A DNA stretch of 9,155 nucleotides from Acidimicrobiaceae bacterium (GTDB taxonomy: Bacteria > Actinomycetota > Acidimicrobiia > Acidimicrobiales > UBA10347): the NCBI GenBank assembly GCA_003485885.1, contig DNHM01000523.1, positions 1-9,155 on the forward strand. The letters run 5' to 3'. Each line of letters opens with the position of its first letter. The stretch's first letter is position 1. Shown piece after piece: positions 1-5,747 of the stretch. The position numbers were made by a program, and so were the translations under genes. The notes under the pieces were generated by a model. It searched no databases. It saw only the letters and a program-made list of their open reading frames with translations, and was not told where the DNA came from.

Positions 1-50
1 TCACGCGTGCGTGGTTATGTTGCGGTGATATCTGGCGGACAGAATATGGC

Positions 51-85
51 TAGATACTTCAACTAAAAAGCGCCATAATGGTGGG
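51..85 (+). promoter_or_regulatory. Probable leaderless promoter of the vapBC-type operon
   Basis: A CATAAT hexamer at 74-79 (5 of 6 matches to TATAAT) lies six bases before the ATG at 86. TAGATA at 51-56, 17 bases further upstream, matches four of six -35 positions. With a start about seven bases after the -10 box, transcription would begin at or next to the ATG, giving an mRNA without a Shine-Dalgarno leader; none is visible in front of the ATG. Leaderless mRNAs are common in actinobacteria. The call rests on motif spacing only. Confidence 0.5.
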
Positions 86-343
86 ATGGAAGCTGGCATT
101 CGCGAACTCCGAGATCATCTCAGTCGTTACCTTGAGGTCGTCCGCGGCGGAAAGGAAGTCACGGTGACCGACCATGGCAAGGCGGTGGCGCGTTTGGTGC
201 CGCTCGATCGGCCGCGAGCTATCGATCGCTTGATCAACGAGGGCGTCATCTCGCCCGCGGAACAATCCAAGCAGCGCCGTGCAACTCCACACATCAGCGC
301 GAACGGAACCGTGAGCGACCTCGTCGCCGAACAACGTCAGTGA
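86..343 (+). CDS. Phd/YefM-family (VapB-type) antitoxin
   Basis: An 85-residue protein with the typical Phd/YefM N-terminus: an IRELRDHLSRYLEVV segment (about residues 4-18), then a strand-rich VTVTDHGKAVARLVPL block (about 25-40) that forms the DNA-binding dimer in this family. The polar C-terminal half is expected to wrap and inhibit the partner toxin. It is the first gene of a two-gene operon and its TGA overlaps the toxin start codon (GTGA, 340-343), implying translational coupling. Antitoxins of this family usually repress their own promoter, so the upstream -10 region is the likely operator, although I see no strong dyad there. The ATG at 86 is chosen because the conserved helix begins right after it and a -10 box sits at leaderless distance. 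Pairing with a PIN toxin makes this a VapBC-type module. Confidence 0.87.
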   Translation: MEAGIRELRDHLSRYLEVVRGGKEVTVTDHGKAVARLVPLDRPRAIDRLINEGVISPAEQSKQRRATPHISANGTVSDLVAEQRQ

Positions 344-765
344 TCGCGTACTTCGACACCTCCGCACTCGTTCCCCTGATGATCAACGAGCCAGCATCGG
401 ACACGTGCCGCCGCTTGTGGAATGACGCTACCCGCACGATCAGCACTCGTCTGATCTACCCCGAGGCGCGAGCGGCCCTTGCCCAGGCCGAAAGAATGGG
501 CCGACTGACCTCTGCGGACCTGGCCGAGGCCGTCGAGGACTTGGACTCGATCACCAGGCAGATCGACTACGTCGAGATCACCGCCCATCTAGCCAAATCA
601 GCAGGCGTTCTGGCCCAGACGCATGGACTTCGAGGGTACGACGCTGTCCACCTCGCATCAGCCGCACTCGCCAACGATGACGAACTCGTCATGGTCACCG
701 GCGACAGCAAGCTCGGGGCCGCCGCCCAATCGATCGGCATCTCGGTCGCCTTCACCGCCACCTAG
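340..765 (+). CDS. vapC: VapC-type PIN-domain ribonuclease toxin
   Basis: A 141-residue PIN-domain protein of the usual VapC length. The acidic metal-binding residues are all visible: D6 in YFDTSAL, E42 in IYPEARAAL, D101 in GYDAVHLASA and D122 in VTGDSKL. VapC toxins are Mg2+/Mn2+-dependent RNases that cleave tRNA or rRNA and stop translation when the antitoxin is degraded. The start is GTG at 340, overlapping the antitoxin stop by four bases; no other start fits the conserved IAYFDTSAL N-terminus. The gene is full length with all four acidic residues, so the module looks functional. The RNA target cannot be told from sequence. Confidence 0.92.
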   Translation: MIAYFDTSALVPLMINEPASDTCRRLWNDATRTISTRLIYPEARAALAQAERMGRLTSADLAEAVEDLDSITRQIDYVEITAHLAKSAGVLAQTHGLRGYDAVHLASAALANDDELVMVTGDSKLGAAAQSIGISVAFTAT

Positions 766-863
766 CGCAGCCTCTGCGTTCCAACCGACGGTGATTCCGT
801 GACGCCACACTCGGGCCGAACTGAGCGAGCTGATCGTCCAATACTGCTCGCCTACAAAGGCCG

Positions 864-899
864 GTAGTACCTATCGTACTACTCTGGTAGTCTTGCGGT
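864..899 (+). promoter_or_regulatory. MazEF-type operator dyad and leaderless -10 box
   Basis: A perfect inverted repeat, GTAGTAC (864-870) and GTACTAC (876-882) with a five-base spacer, is followed by a further GGTAGT at 886-891. TAGTCT at 888-893 is a TANNNT -10 box ending six bases before the antitoxin ATG at 900, which is leaderless spacing. Ribbon-helix-helix antitoxins bind short dyads overlapping their own promoter, so this is the expected autoregulatory operator. No good -35 hexamer is visible. Confidence 0.62.
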
Positions 900-1112
900 A
901 TGAAAGTCAGCGTGAGTATTCCAGACGAAGACATCGAGTATCTCGACAACTACGTCAAGGCCCACCGGTTCGCATCGCGCTCGGCAGCGCTCCGGCGCGC
1001 GATCCGTCTCCTCCGGGCATCGGAACTGACCGAGTCCTACGCTGCTGCGTTCTCGGAGTGGTCAGATGATCCGGACAGCGGCGCCTGGGACACCGCAACC
1101 ATGGACGCCTGA
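900..1112 (+). CDS. Ribbon-helix-helix MazE/CopG-type antitoxin
   Basis: A 70-residue protein with a canonical ribbon-helix-helix fold at the N-terminus: strand MKVSVSIPDEDIEYLD (1-16), then helix-turn-helix FASRSAALRRAIRLLRA (about 24-40) carrying the SRSAALRRAI signature. The tail rich in Asp, Glu and Ser (about 43-70) is the part expected to block the toxin. Dimers of this fold bind DNA through the N-terminal strand, consistent with the perfect dyad just upstream. The stop and the toxin start share one base (TGATG at 1110-1114), so the two genes are coupled. The ATG is fixed by the conserved first strand and by the -10 box six bases away. I am confident of the fold and role; antitoxins of this kind are called MazE in actinobacteria. 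Confidence 0.87.
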   Translation: MKVSVSIPDEDIEYLDNYVKAHRFASRSAALRRAIRLLRASELTESYAAAFSEWSDDPDSGAWDTATMDA

Positions 1113-1459
1113 TGCGCCGCAGCGAGATCCGACTCGTCAACCTCGACCCTGTTGTGGGGAGCGAAGCTGCCCGCACACGACCAGGCGTCATCGTCAGCAA
1201 TGACGGAGCCAACACCACAGCGCAACGACTCGGGCAGGGCGTGGTGACGATCGTCCCCGTCACGTCCAACATCAACCACGTCTACCCGTTCCAAACCCTG
1301 CTTCCCGCTGACGAGACCGGCCTCGACGTCGACTCCAAGGCGCAAGCCGAACAGGTGCGCTCCGTCGCAGTCGAACGTGTCGGTGCCGTAATCGGCAACG
1401 TTCCATTCCACGCCATGGACCAACTCGAAGACGCACTCCGCCTTCACCTTGACCTCTAA
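1112..1459 (+). CDS. mazF: MazF/PemK-family endoribonuclease toxin
   Basis: A 115-residue MazF/PemK protein of normal length. Diagnostic segments in order are RRSEIRLVNLDPVVGSE (2-18), the conserved TRPGVIVSND loop (about 22-31), VVTIVPVTSN (about 44-53), and the AQAEQVRSVAVERVG strand (about 77-91) with the Gln and Arg usually found at the RNA-binding face. MazF toxins cleave mRNA or tRNA at short specific sequences independently of the ribosome and cause growth arrest. The gene follows its antitoxin with a one-base overlap. R1, which can form a hairpin, begins about ten bases after the stop and may terminate the operon. All core motifs are present, so it is probably active. Confidence 0.92.
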   Translation: MRRSEIRLVNLDPVVGSEAARTRPGVIVSNDGANTTAQRLGQGVVTIVPVTSNINHVYPFQTLLPADETGLDVDSKAQAEQVRSVAVERVGAVIGNVPFHAMDQLEDALRLHLDL

Positions 1460-1468
1460 CAACCGCTC

Positions 1469-1513
1469 ATAATCGCGATCCAGAACACTTGGGCCCGCGC
1501 CGCAGTACCGGCG
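1469..1513 (+). repeat. R1, first copy of a three-copy direct repeat
   Basis: ATAATC at 1469-1474 is followed, 26 bases from its start, by a 19-bp block at 1495-1513 that is identical to the block at 5361-5379 and differs at two positions from 7660-7678. The 20 or so bases between the two blocks vary. The right block contains the small dyad CGCCG-CAGTAC-CGGCG. In this copy GCGCCGCA (1497-1504) also pairs perfectly with TGCGGCGC (1517-1524), giving an eight-base stem just downstream of mazF. It could be a terminator, a recombination site or a dispersed genomic repeat. Confidence 0.7.
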
Positions 1514-1615
1514 AGGTGCGGCGCACTTCACGACCTGAGGGCCGCTCGGTAATCTCGAGTTTGGGTGCTGTCGTTGCCCGGTGGGGAACGGTGCTACTGG
1601 TCAGTGGTCTGGCCG

Positions 1616-1735
1616 TCACTGCGGCTGTTGTGCGTCCAAAACGAAACAACGAGCCTGGTCATCAGGCGAAACATCAGCCGGGAACAGCTCAAGAACCCGC
1701 CGATCCTTATCACTCAGAAAGCTGCCCCGAGCCAC
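1616..1735 (-). pseudogene. N-terminal fragment of a Tn3-like transposase
   Basis: A 39-codon frame starting at GTG 1735 reads VARGSFLSDKDRRVLELFPA and continues DVSPDDQARCFVLDAQ before a TGA at 1616-1618. The pattern FLSD..R..L..FP.DVS.DD.AR.F.LD resembles the opening of the DUF4158 domain, the DNA-end-binding N-terminus of Tn3 transposases, which are normally about 1,000 residues. Everything after about 39 residues is missing: neither the other frames downstream nor the remainder of the window show the DDE catalytic domain. It is therefore a remnant with no expected activity. The identification is from remembered family consensus and the stretch is short. Confidence 0.5.
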
Positions 1736-1864
1736 ACCACATCACCCCAAAGGCGAAACTAACCCAGCCGACAAGCCGCCGCACGAGGACCACTCAACGC
1801 GTCATCAACCTCACACTCCGTCAAAGTCGACCGCAACATTCCGGCCATTTGCCGGGCAGACCCC
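1616..1864 (-). mobile_element. One end of a degraded Tn3-family transposon
   Basis: Reading the minus strand from 1864, the sequence starts GGGGTCTGCCCGGCAAATGG. GGGG is the hallmark outer end of the roughly 38-bp terminal inverted repeats of Tn3-family elements. About 130 bases further in, on the same strand, a short frame (1735 to 1616) reads inwards with a Tn3-transposase-like N-terminus and then stops. I found no matching second terminus and no resolvase, so this would be a truncated remnant whose left part was lost somewhere between R1 and 1616. The combination of terminus, orientation and peptide supports the call; each alone would be weak. Confidence 0.55.
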
Positions 1865-2127
1865 GAGTCAGGCAGCGAGACGACCCAGACGCGTAATGGC
1901 GGTGTCGCTCGGGATTATGGCTCGCTGCACTGGGGCCTGATTCATGCTTGGGGTGCGTGGCGGGTTATCGGTCGCGGTTATCGGGTGTCCCAGCGGCTAT
2001 ATCAGATCGTCAGACTCGCAGTAGACGTACTCGACAACCTTGCGAACAATTCTTTGCTCCGCCTCATCTCTCGATGCTTCTCCCGCAACGCATTCGAGCC
2101 GACCGAGCGATCGTTCCGCCGAAGTCC
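1865..2127. other. Unassigned stretch between transposon end and CMD-like gene
   Basis: I find no convincing gene here. Short open frames exist on both strands but none has recognisable motifs. The only structure seen is a nine-base direct repeat, GGTTATCGG, at 1963-1971 and 1976-1984 (13-base period). Bases 1865-1869 (gagtc) would be the outer half of any target-site duplication of the Tn3-like remnant; its partner is not identifiable. Confidence 0.5.
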
Positions 2128-2685
2128 TCAATCATCGGCGGGAAATGATCGACATTCGGGGTGGGCCGGGATCTGGAGCACGTTGCACATGCTGGAAACG
2201 GTGCGATACCAACCGACGAGCACGATGAACTCCACGATTTGTTGGTCGTTATAGCGGTCTTGCAGGAATGTCCACGCGTCGTCACCGAGGTTGGCAGAGG
2301 CTGCAAGCTCGTCGACGACCTCCATCAGTCTGAGCTCGTCATCATCCCAGAGGCCTCGCTCCCGGTCCGGCCCTGAGACCGTCGAGTCGAGTTGTTCATC
2401 GGTTAGGCCGACCGCGTTGCCGAAAATGGTGGCGTGCAGGCTCCATTCGTGTTCGGCCCCGTGGCTTCCGGTGACCCGGTCGATGATGATCTCCCGGTCC
2501 CGGGTGCTCATGAGGTTGTGACCGAGAAAGCCGGCGCCGAGGACTCCGGTGCGCGACGCCAAGTCAGGATGAATGTGGAAAGCCTCGAAAATCTCAGGAG
2601 TCGTGAGCTTCGAGCCTGCTTTCCAACGCTCGATCTGCTTGCCGATGCCGTTCTGGTACGGAGGTTTTGGAATAGTGAGGCGCAT
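2128..2685 (-). CDS. Carboxymuconolactone decarboxylase (AhpD-like) family protein
   Basis: A protein of about 185 residues. It resembles the CMD/AhpD-like proteins of actinobacteria: an N-terminal segment ending in HPDLASR.GVLGAGFLGHN, then LMSTRDREIIIDRVTGSHGA leading into the signature EHEWSLHATIFGNAVGLTDE, and a C-terminal helix IVEFIVLVGWYRTVSSMCNV. The EW..H motif, with no CxxC pair, is that of the subgroup lacking the AhpD redox disulfide; substrate and reaction are unknown. Three starts are possible: TTG 2694, GTG 2691 and ATG 2685. I prefer the ATG because CATTAT (2699-2694, minus strand) lies eight bases before it, with TTGCGG 17 bases upstream as a -35 candidate. The gene stands alone on its strand between remnants and looks intact. 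Confidence 0.8.
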   Translation of the reverse strand: MRLTIPKPPYQNGIGKQIERWKAGSKLTTPEIFEAFHIHPDLASRTGVLGAGFLGHNLMSTRDREIIIDRVTGSHGAEHEWSLHATIFGNAVGLTDEQLDSTVSGPDRERGLWDDDELRLMEVVDELAASANLGDDAWTFLQDRYNDQQIVEFIVLVGWYRTVSSMCNVLQIPAHPECRSFPADD

Positions 2686-2693
2686 GCTCACCA

Positions 2694-2722
2694 ATAATGC
2701 TCGGTCGGCCGAGGGTCCGCAA
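2694..2722 (-). promoter_or_regulatory. Candidate promoter of the CMD-like gene
   Basis: On the minus strand TTGCGG (2722-2717; three of six matches to TTGACA) is separated by 17 bases from CATTAT (2699-2694; four of six matches to TATAAT), which ends eight bases before the ATG at 2685. The layout matches the other leaderless-type promoters in this window. The boxes are weak. Confidence 0.35.
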
Positions 2723-2870
2723 CTCCCTGCGAACCGGTACAGGATACGGAACCTGGGGTCCAGGATCTAGCTCACTTCCGCAGTCTGGAAGACCTCGTCT
2801 ATCGACCTGGCGACTGCAGCCGATTCGACCAGCGAACGGCTGGCGTAGAAGACCATCCGAGGGCGATGCG

Positions 2871-3116
2871 GAGGCCGAACTGATCGCGCATCGCTCCGCC
2901 AAGCATGTCGGCGTCAGCTCGTTGAAGCGAAACAACTTTCAGATCCTCGGAAACCGAGACCCGCAAGTGCATGTACACATCGTTGCCCGGTTCGACCCCG
3001 ATCCATCACCGTCGATGCCGCTACCGGAGTCTGCCTGGGTCCACAGCACGACATTGAGTGCCGAGGAGTTGGTCGACCAAATCGGCGCACTGCGAACCGC
3101 GATCGCTTCGGCATGA
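2871..3116 (+). pseudogene. C-terminal part of a HIT-domain protein
   Basis: The frame ending at 3116 contains EAELIAHRSAKHVGVSSLKR, NNFQILGNRDPQVHVHIVAR and FDPDPSPSMPLPESAW, then a helical tail AEELVDQIGALRTAIA. This matches the second half of HIT-family nucleotide hydrolases and transferases: the N-x-x-x-LGN strand, the P-Q-x-H-x-H histidine-triad segment followed by A-R-F, and a proline-rich stretch. The expected first half (about 60-70 residues with the CxxC or W..V..D strands) is absent: the same frame upstream to the ATG at 2697 is Arg/Pro/Ser-rich low-complexity sequence, and the other two frames show no HIT-like residues. It is probably 5'-truncated or rearranged. A divergent intact gene starting at 2697 is less likely. 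Confidence 0.5.
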
Positions 3117-3255
3117 AGCTCCCTGCGGCCGGCATTATCTCGTGTCACTATTGGGCCGATATGGGGCGCGAGCCTGGGCGCCGTGTCCTTGATTCTGGGC
3201 GCAGTTATCGAGCGCGTTTGGGCGCTGAGCCATCGATACTTTGGTCCGGCTGCTA

Positions 3256-3357
3256 TTAACACAGAAGCCGATCATCCTGGGCGTTTGCGGAGGGCCGAAG
3301 AGCCGCCAATACGAGTCCGGCAGCGACGATCGCCACCAGGAATCTGACGAGACGCAT
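3256..3357 (-). other. Orphan signal-peptide mini-ORF
   Basis: A 33-codon frame starting at ATG 3357 reads MRLVRFLVAIVAAGLVLAAL, then RPSANAQDDRLLC, then TAA. This is a textbook Sec signal peptide: positively charged start, about 15 hydrophobic residues, and an Ala-x-Ala site (ANA before QDD). Nothing follows the cleavage site except seven residues, so it is either the 5' stub of a lost secreted protein or a random frame. No Shine-Dalgarno sequence is evident. The surrounding 3117-3477 stretch otherwise shows no recognisable gene on either strand. Confidence 0.35.
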
Positions 3358-3477
3358 GCAACAATGCTCGGTGGGCCAGCTACCGGACCGGTCGAGCCCG
3401 GAGTCCTGACCACCGAGAGTTCGAGCCATACGTCGACCGGGGTGAAATACGGTTGGCCGACGGGATAGGCGCTGACA

Positions 3478-3948
3478 TCATCGGTTTCGAATGGACATCA
3501 CAACCGAGCCAACGAGGCCAACCAAGATTCGAGGAGGGCAGATCAGGATGGCAATCAGGAGGGTCGCCACTGCGAGGCCTTGCAGCGGCACTTGAAGTAG
3601 AGCCGTACCTTCTACCTGGCCGGCAACCGCATCAAACACATTGTGAAGAAGACCTGACACCACGAGGGCAGCTGCCGATCCGAACAGTAAGTTCCTGAAC
3701 TTCGTCGCACTTCGCCAGGGGTGAACGAAAGCCAGAACAAGGGCAATGGCAGCGCCAAAGGCCAGGAGTATCCCGGGAAGATTGTCAGAGATTCCCTCAA
3801 TGGCAGCTGCTGCTGAAAGGATGCAACAGACCGCAATCCAGACGGCTGTTCGGTTCCGATTATGGCGAGCCGCAAACGCTTCAAACATGAGATACCTCAC
3901 TTTCCTCGGCAAACCTTCTTCGTCTTCCAACCGATTGGATGTATTCAT
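3478..3948 (-). CDS. Multi-pass membrane protein of unknown function
   Basis: A 156-residue protein. Residues 1-34 are charged and probably cytoplasmic. Four hydrophobic segments follow: TAVWIAVCCILSAAAAIEGI (about 34-53), LPGILLAFGAAIALVLAFV (about 57-75), LLFGSAAALVVSGLLHNVF (about 87-105) and GLAVATLLIAILICPPRILVG (about 123-143), the last extending to the C-terminus. I do not recognise the family and see no catalytic motif. The ATG at 3948 follows a modest purine run (GGATCGAA), and GATAAT (3963-3958, minus strand) could be a -10 box. It lies about 100 bases downstream of two other membrane-protein genes on the same strand, so it may belong to their transcript. Confidence 0.65.
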   Translation of the reverse strand: MNTSNRLEDEEGLPRKVRYLMFEAFAARHNRNRTAVWIAVCCILSAAAAIEGISDNLPGILLAFGAAIALVLAFVHPWRSATKFRNLLFGSAAALVVSGLLHNVFDAVAGQVEGTALLQVPLQGLAVATLLIAILICPPRILVGLVGSVVMSIRNR

Positions 3949-4051
3949 TTCGATCCAATTATCATCCGTCGACTACCAGCGCCCGCTCGCAGGCTGGGCA
4001 CTGCCGGTGCCAACCAGTGGACCCTGCTGATCGCTACCAGCCGGTGGGCAT

Positions 4052-4282
4052 CTACGCACCAGGAATTTGAAAAACGACGACAACCGCAAACATCGCAACG
4101 ACGATCGACGCGAGCAGGGGTAGCACCAACAACAAGCCCCGATCACCCTTCCGTACGGCGAGGACCAAGAAGATGAGAGCGCCGAACATCGCCACGCCAA
4201 GGAACGGGACCGGGACCAACACCGCGCACAGGACTGCGACGCGTCCTTCAAGGGTGGTCGGAAGAACCGAGTGACCCCGCAA
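4052..4282 (-). CDS. Small membrane protein, unknown function
   Basis: A 76-residue protein dominated by hydrophobic sequence: a first hydrophobic region at about 14-43 (VAVLCAVLVPVPFLGVAMFG then ALIFLVLAV), long enough for one long or two short helices, a short basic loop RKGDRG (44-49), and a second segment LLLVLPLLASIVVAMFAVVV (about 50-69). The N-terminal LPTTLEGRVAV followed by hydrophobic segments recalls small actinobacterial membrane proteins of unknown function. The start appears to be TTG at 4282, 15 bases after the stop of the larger membrane protein upstream, so the two are very likely co-transcribed. No enzymatic motif is visible. Confidence 0.6.
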   Translation of the reverse strand: MRGHSVLPTTLEGRVAVLCAVLVPVPFLGVAMFGALIFLVLAVRKGDRGLLLVLPLLASIVVAMFAVVVVFQIPGA

Positions 4283-4297
4283 CGTCCAGCGGGGGGT

Positions 4298-4945
4298 CTA
4301 ATCGGGCCGAGCTGGCAGGGACGAGATCAGCCGGACGCCACCGATCAGCGCCACGAGCCCAACGGCCAACAAGGCCAAGCCGAGCGGAACAAGACCCGAC
4401 GGCGCCAGAACTCCAAGCCGGACATCGGCCGAAACCCCGGGCGAGCCGTCCGCGTTCATGATCACCACAACCCACTTCCCGCTCTCGATCGTCCAGTCGA
4501 GGGTCTGTTCACCGCTGCCACTCACCGACGCCACCCAGAAACCCTCGGCCCCCGGAGCACCAGGATCGGTAGTGCCCTCGTTCCTGGTGTACACCACATC
4601 CTCGATGTCGTTTTTGAAGAAGTCCCAGTCGGTGATCTCGTCGTGGGCGACGCCGTCGAGGTACCCGGCAACCGCATCAACGGGAGCGATGCCCATGAAG
4701 AGCGCCTCGAACCCCGTCGCAGCACCCTCCACCCAGACATCCTCGGACGACGAGACGAACCAATATGTGGGCAGCTCGACGTCGTCGGTGACCACAGCAC
4801 GCGACGACACCTCGATCATCAACCGATCGGTCAAGTTGTACTCGCCAAAAAGGCGAGAAGAGAACAACGCCCCAAAACCGTTCAGAACGAGGAACAGCCC
4901 GACCAATACCAACCCGAACCCATTCTTGGTTCCACGCGTCACCAC
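4298..4945 (-). CDS. Membrane-anchored conserved hypothetical protein
   Basis: A protein of about 215 residues. It has an N-terminal membrane helix (GFGLVLVGLFLVLNGFGALF), a roughly 150-residue extracytoplasmic region containing GYLDGVAHDEITDWD and then EGFWVASVSGSGEQTLDWTI plus GKWVVVIMNADGSPGVSADV, and a C-terminal helix (GLVPLGLALLAVGLVALIGG). The WVASxSG...W..E.GxWxVVxMNADGS pattern belongs to a conserved actinobacterial family of unknown function. The open frame reaches GTG 4963, but a purine run AGAGGGG (4957-4951) sits five bases before GTG 4945 and eight before GTG 4942, so I start it at 4945. The small membrane protein gene follows after 15 bases. The pair may form an envelope complex; function is unknown. 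Confidence 0.75.
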   Translation of the reverse strand: MVTRGTKNGFGLVLVGLFLVLNGFGALFSSRLFGEYNLTDRLMIEVSSRAVVTDDVELPTYWFVSSSEDVWVEGAATGFEALFMGIAPVDAVAGYLDGVAHDEITDWDFFKNDIEDVVYTRNEGTTDPGAPGAEGFWVASVSGSGEQTLDWTIESGKWVVVIMNADGSPGVSADVRLGVLAPSGLVPLGLALLAVGLVALIGGVRLISSLPARPD

Positions 4946-5334
4946 AACCACCCCTCTCACCACGTCACTATCCAGGAAGTCGGACGCATCGACCCTCGTT
5001 GTGCCACGTCCGCGCCGCCGCGACTAGGGCCGAAAGACCGCGTCTTCGTCAGAAGTATTCCCGAGGTTAAGGAACTGGGCTGACCTGCAGATCCCGCGCT
5101 GCTCGCCGCGTGCCCGGACAATGAGGGGGCGATTGGCGCGCCCGTCGGCGATCACGATCACCGGCGACTCAATAACCGGATTGGAGAGCAGGCGGACCAA
5201 CCCGAGATGGAGATCTCCATGCTGGATACAGCACTCCCACCACAACATCGGACGGGACGTTGGGCACCGAATGTATCCGCCACGGTCCTGCTGACTATCG
5301 GCGGCAGCCGCCCGGCGATTCATCAAGGCACCCG

Positions 5335-5379
5335 ATAATCGGGAGCCAAGCCGCAACATGCCGCGCCGCAGTACCGGCG
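5335..5379 (+). repeat. R2, second copy of the three-copy direct repeat
   Basis: Same orientation as R1: ATAATC (5335-5340), then the 19-bp CCGCGCCGCAGTACCGGCG (5361-5379), identical to R1 and with the same 26-base offset. The first 14 bases also match R1 at 12 positions. In this copy the left block sits inside a perfect palindrome, CCCGAT-A-ATCGGG (5331-5343). The bases after the right block differ from R1 and R3. Confidence 0.7.
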
Positions 5380-5385
5380 TTACGA

Positions 5386-5416
5386 GTTATCGATTCGCTC
5401 GATAACCGCAGCTGCG
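5386..5416. terminator. Hairpin pair after the HigA-type antitoxin gene
   Basis: GTTATCGA (5386-5393) and TCGATAAC (5399-5406) are perfect eight-base arms around a five-base loop. Immediately adjacent is the 10-base palindrome CGCAGCTGCG (5407-5416), which touches the antitoxin stop codon (5418-5420, minus strand). Position directly 3' of the operon suggests transcription termination or mRNA-end protection, but there is no T tract, so classical intrinsic termination is not assured. Confidence 0.45.
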
Positions 5417-5417
5417 C

Positions 5418-5747
5418 TTAGGCGGCGGTGTCTTTGCCGAGGTGGACGGGGACTCGTCGGTCTTCGTCGTCGAATACGGCGACGAGTTCGAGGCGTGCGC
5501 CGAGGGCTTCGAGGTATTGGCGAAGTGTGGAGACGCGGACGTCTTCGGAGTGTTCGAGTTTGGAGATTGCGCCTTGGGTGACATCGAGTCGACCGGCGAG
5601 TTCTACTTGGCTGATTGCTTCACCGTGGCGGAGTTCGTACAGCCGGATCTCTTCGAGCGTTTCGCGGCGCAGTTCGGCGAGGCGTTCGGGTGCGCCTGGG
5701 CGTTCCAAGACTTGCTTGCGGAGTTCGGAGAATTTCTTTGGGGCCAT
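5418..5747 (-). CDS. higA: HigA-type XRE-family antitoxin
   Basis: A 109-residue protein. Residues 1-40 form a charged helical region (LRKQVLERPGAPERLAELRR). A helix-turn-helix of the Xre/Cro type follows: ISQVELAGRLDVTQGAISKL (about 45-64) with the SQxxLA...VTQGAISKLE signature, then STLRQYLEALGARLELVAVF (about 73-92), the usual post-HTH segment of HigA proteins. It should neutralise the upstream toxin and repress the shared promoter. Its ATG shares one base with the toxin's TAA (TAATG), giving translational coupling. The toxin-before-antitoxin order is the characteristic HigBA arrangement. The protein looks complete. A hairpin pair follows the stop. Confidence 0.9.
   Translation of the reverse strand: MAPKKFSELRKQVLERPGAPERLAELRRETLEEIRLYELRHGEAISQVELAGRLDVTQGAISKLEHSEDVRVSTLRQYLEALGARLELVAVFDDEDRRVPVHLGKDTAA

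Larger units (their letters stand above)
4964..5417. other. Largely non-coding stretch ending in R2 and palindromes
   Basis: No recognised gene. A 111-codon frame on the minus strand (5359-5024) stays open and contains PVIVIADGRANRPLIVRARG, but it has no family signature or ribosome-binding site, so I do not call it. The right end holds the R2 repeat and two adjacent palindromes described separately. There are no CbrC, transposase or recombinase leftovers that I can recognise. Confidence 0.5.

Noticed and set aside
1037..1531. A 164-codon minus frame across the mazF gene.
   Set aside because: It is antisense to the MazF-type toxin, which has every family motif on the + strand.
1489..1896. 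A 135-codon + frame downstream of mazF.
   Set aside because: Composition is low-complexity and it starts inside the R1 hairpin region. The minus strand here carries the better-supported Tn3-like terminus and transposase stub.
1963..1984. Tandem GGTTATCGG pair as replication iterons.
   Set aside because: Only two copies with no replication gene or AT-rich region nearby.
4271..5083. A 270-codon open frame on the + strand.
   Set aside because: It lies antisense to the membrane-protein gene at 4298-4945, whose hydrophobic helices and conserved motifs are clear. The + frame is rich in Arg, His, Pro and Gln without any motif, typical of the complementary strand of a GC-rich gene.
5024..5359. A 111-codon minus frame containing PVIVIADGRANRPLIVRARG.
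   Set aside because: No family resemblance, no ribosome-binding site, and its start abuts the R2 repeat; too weak to call as a gene.
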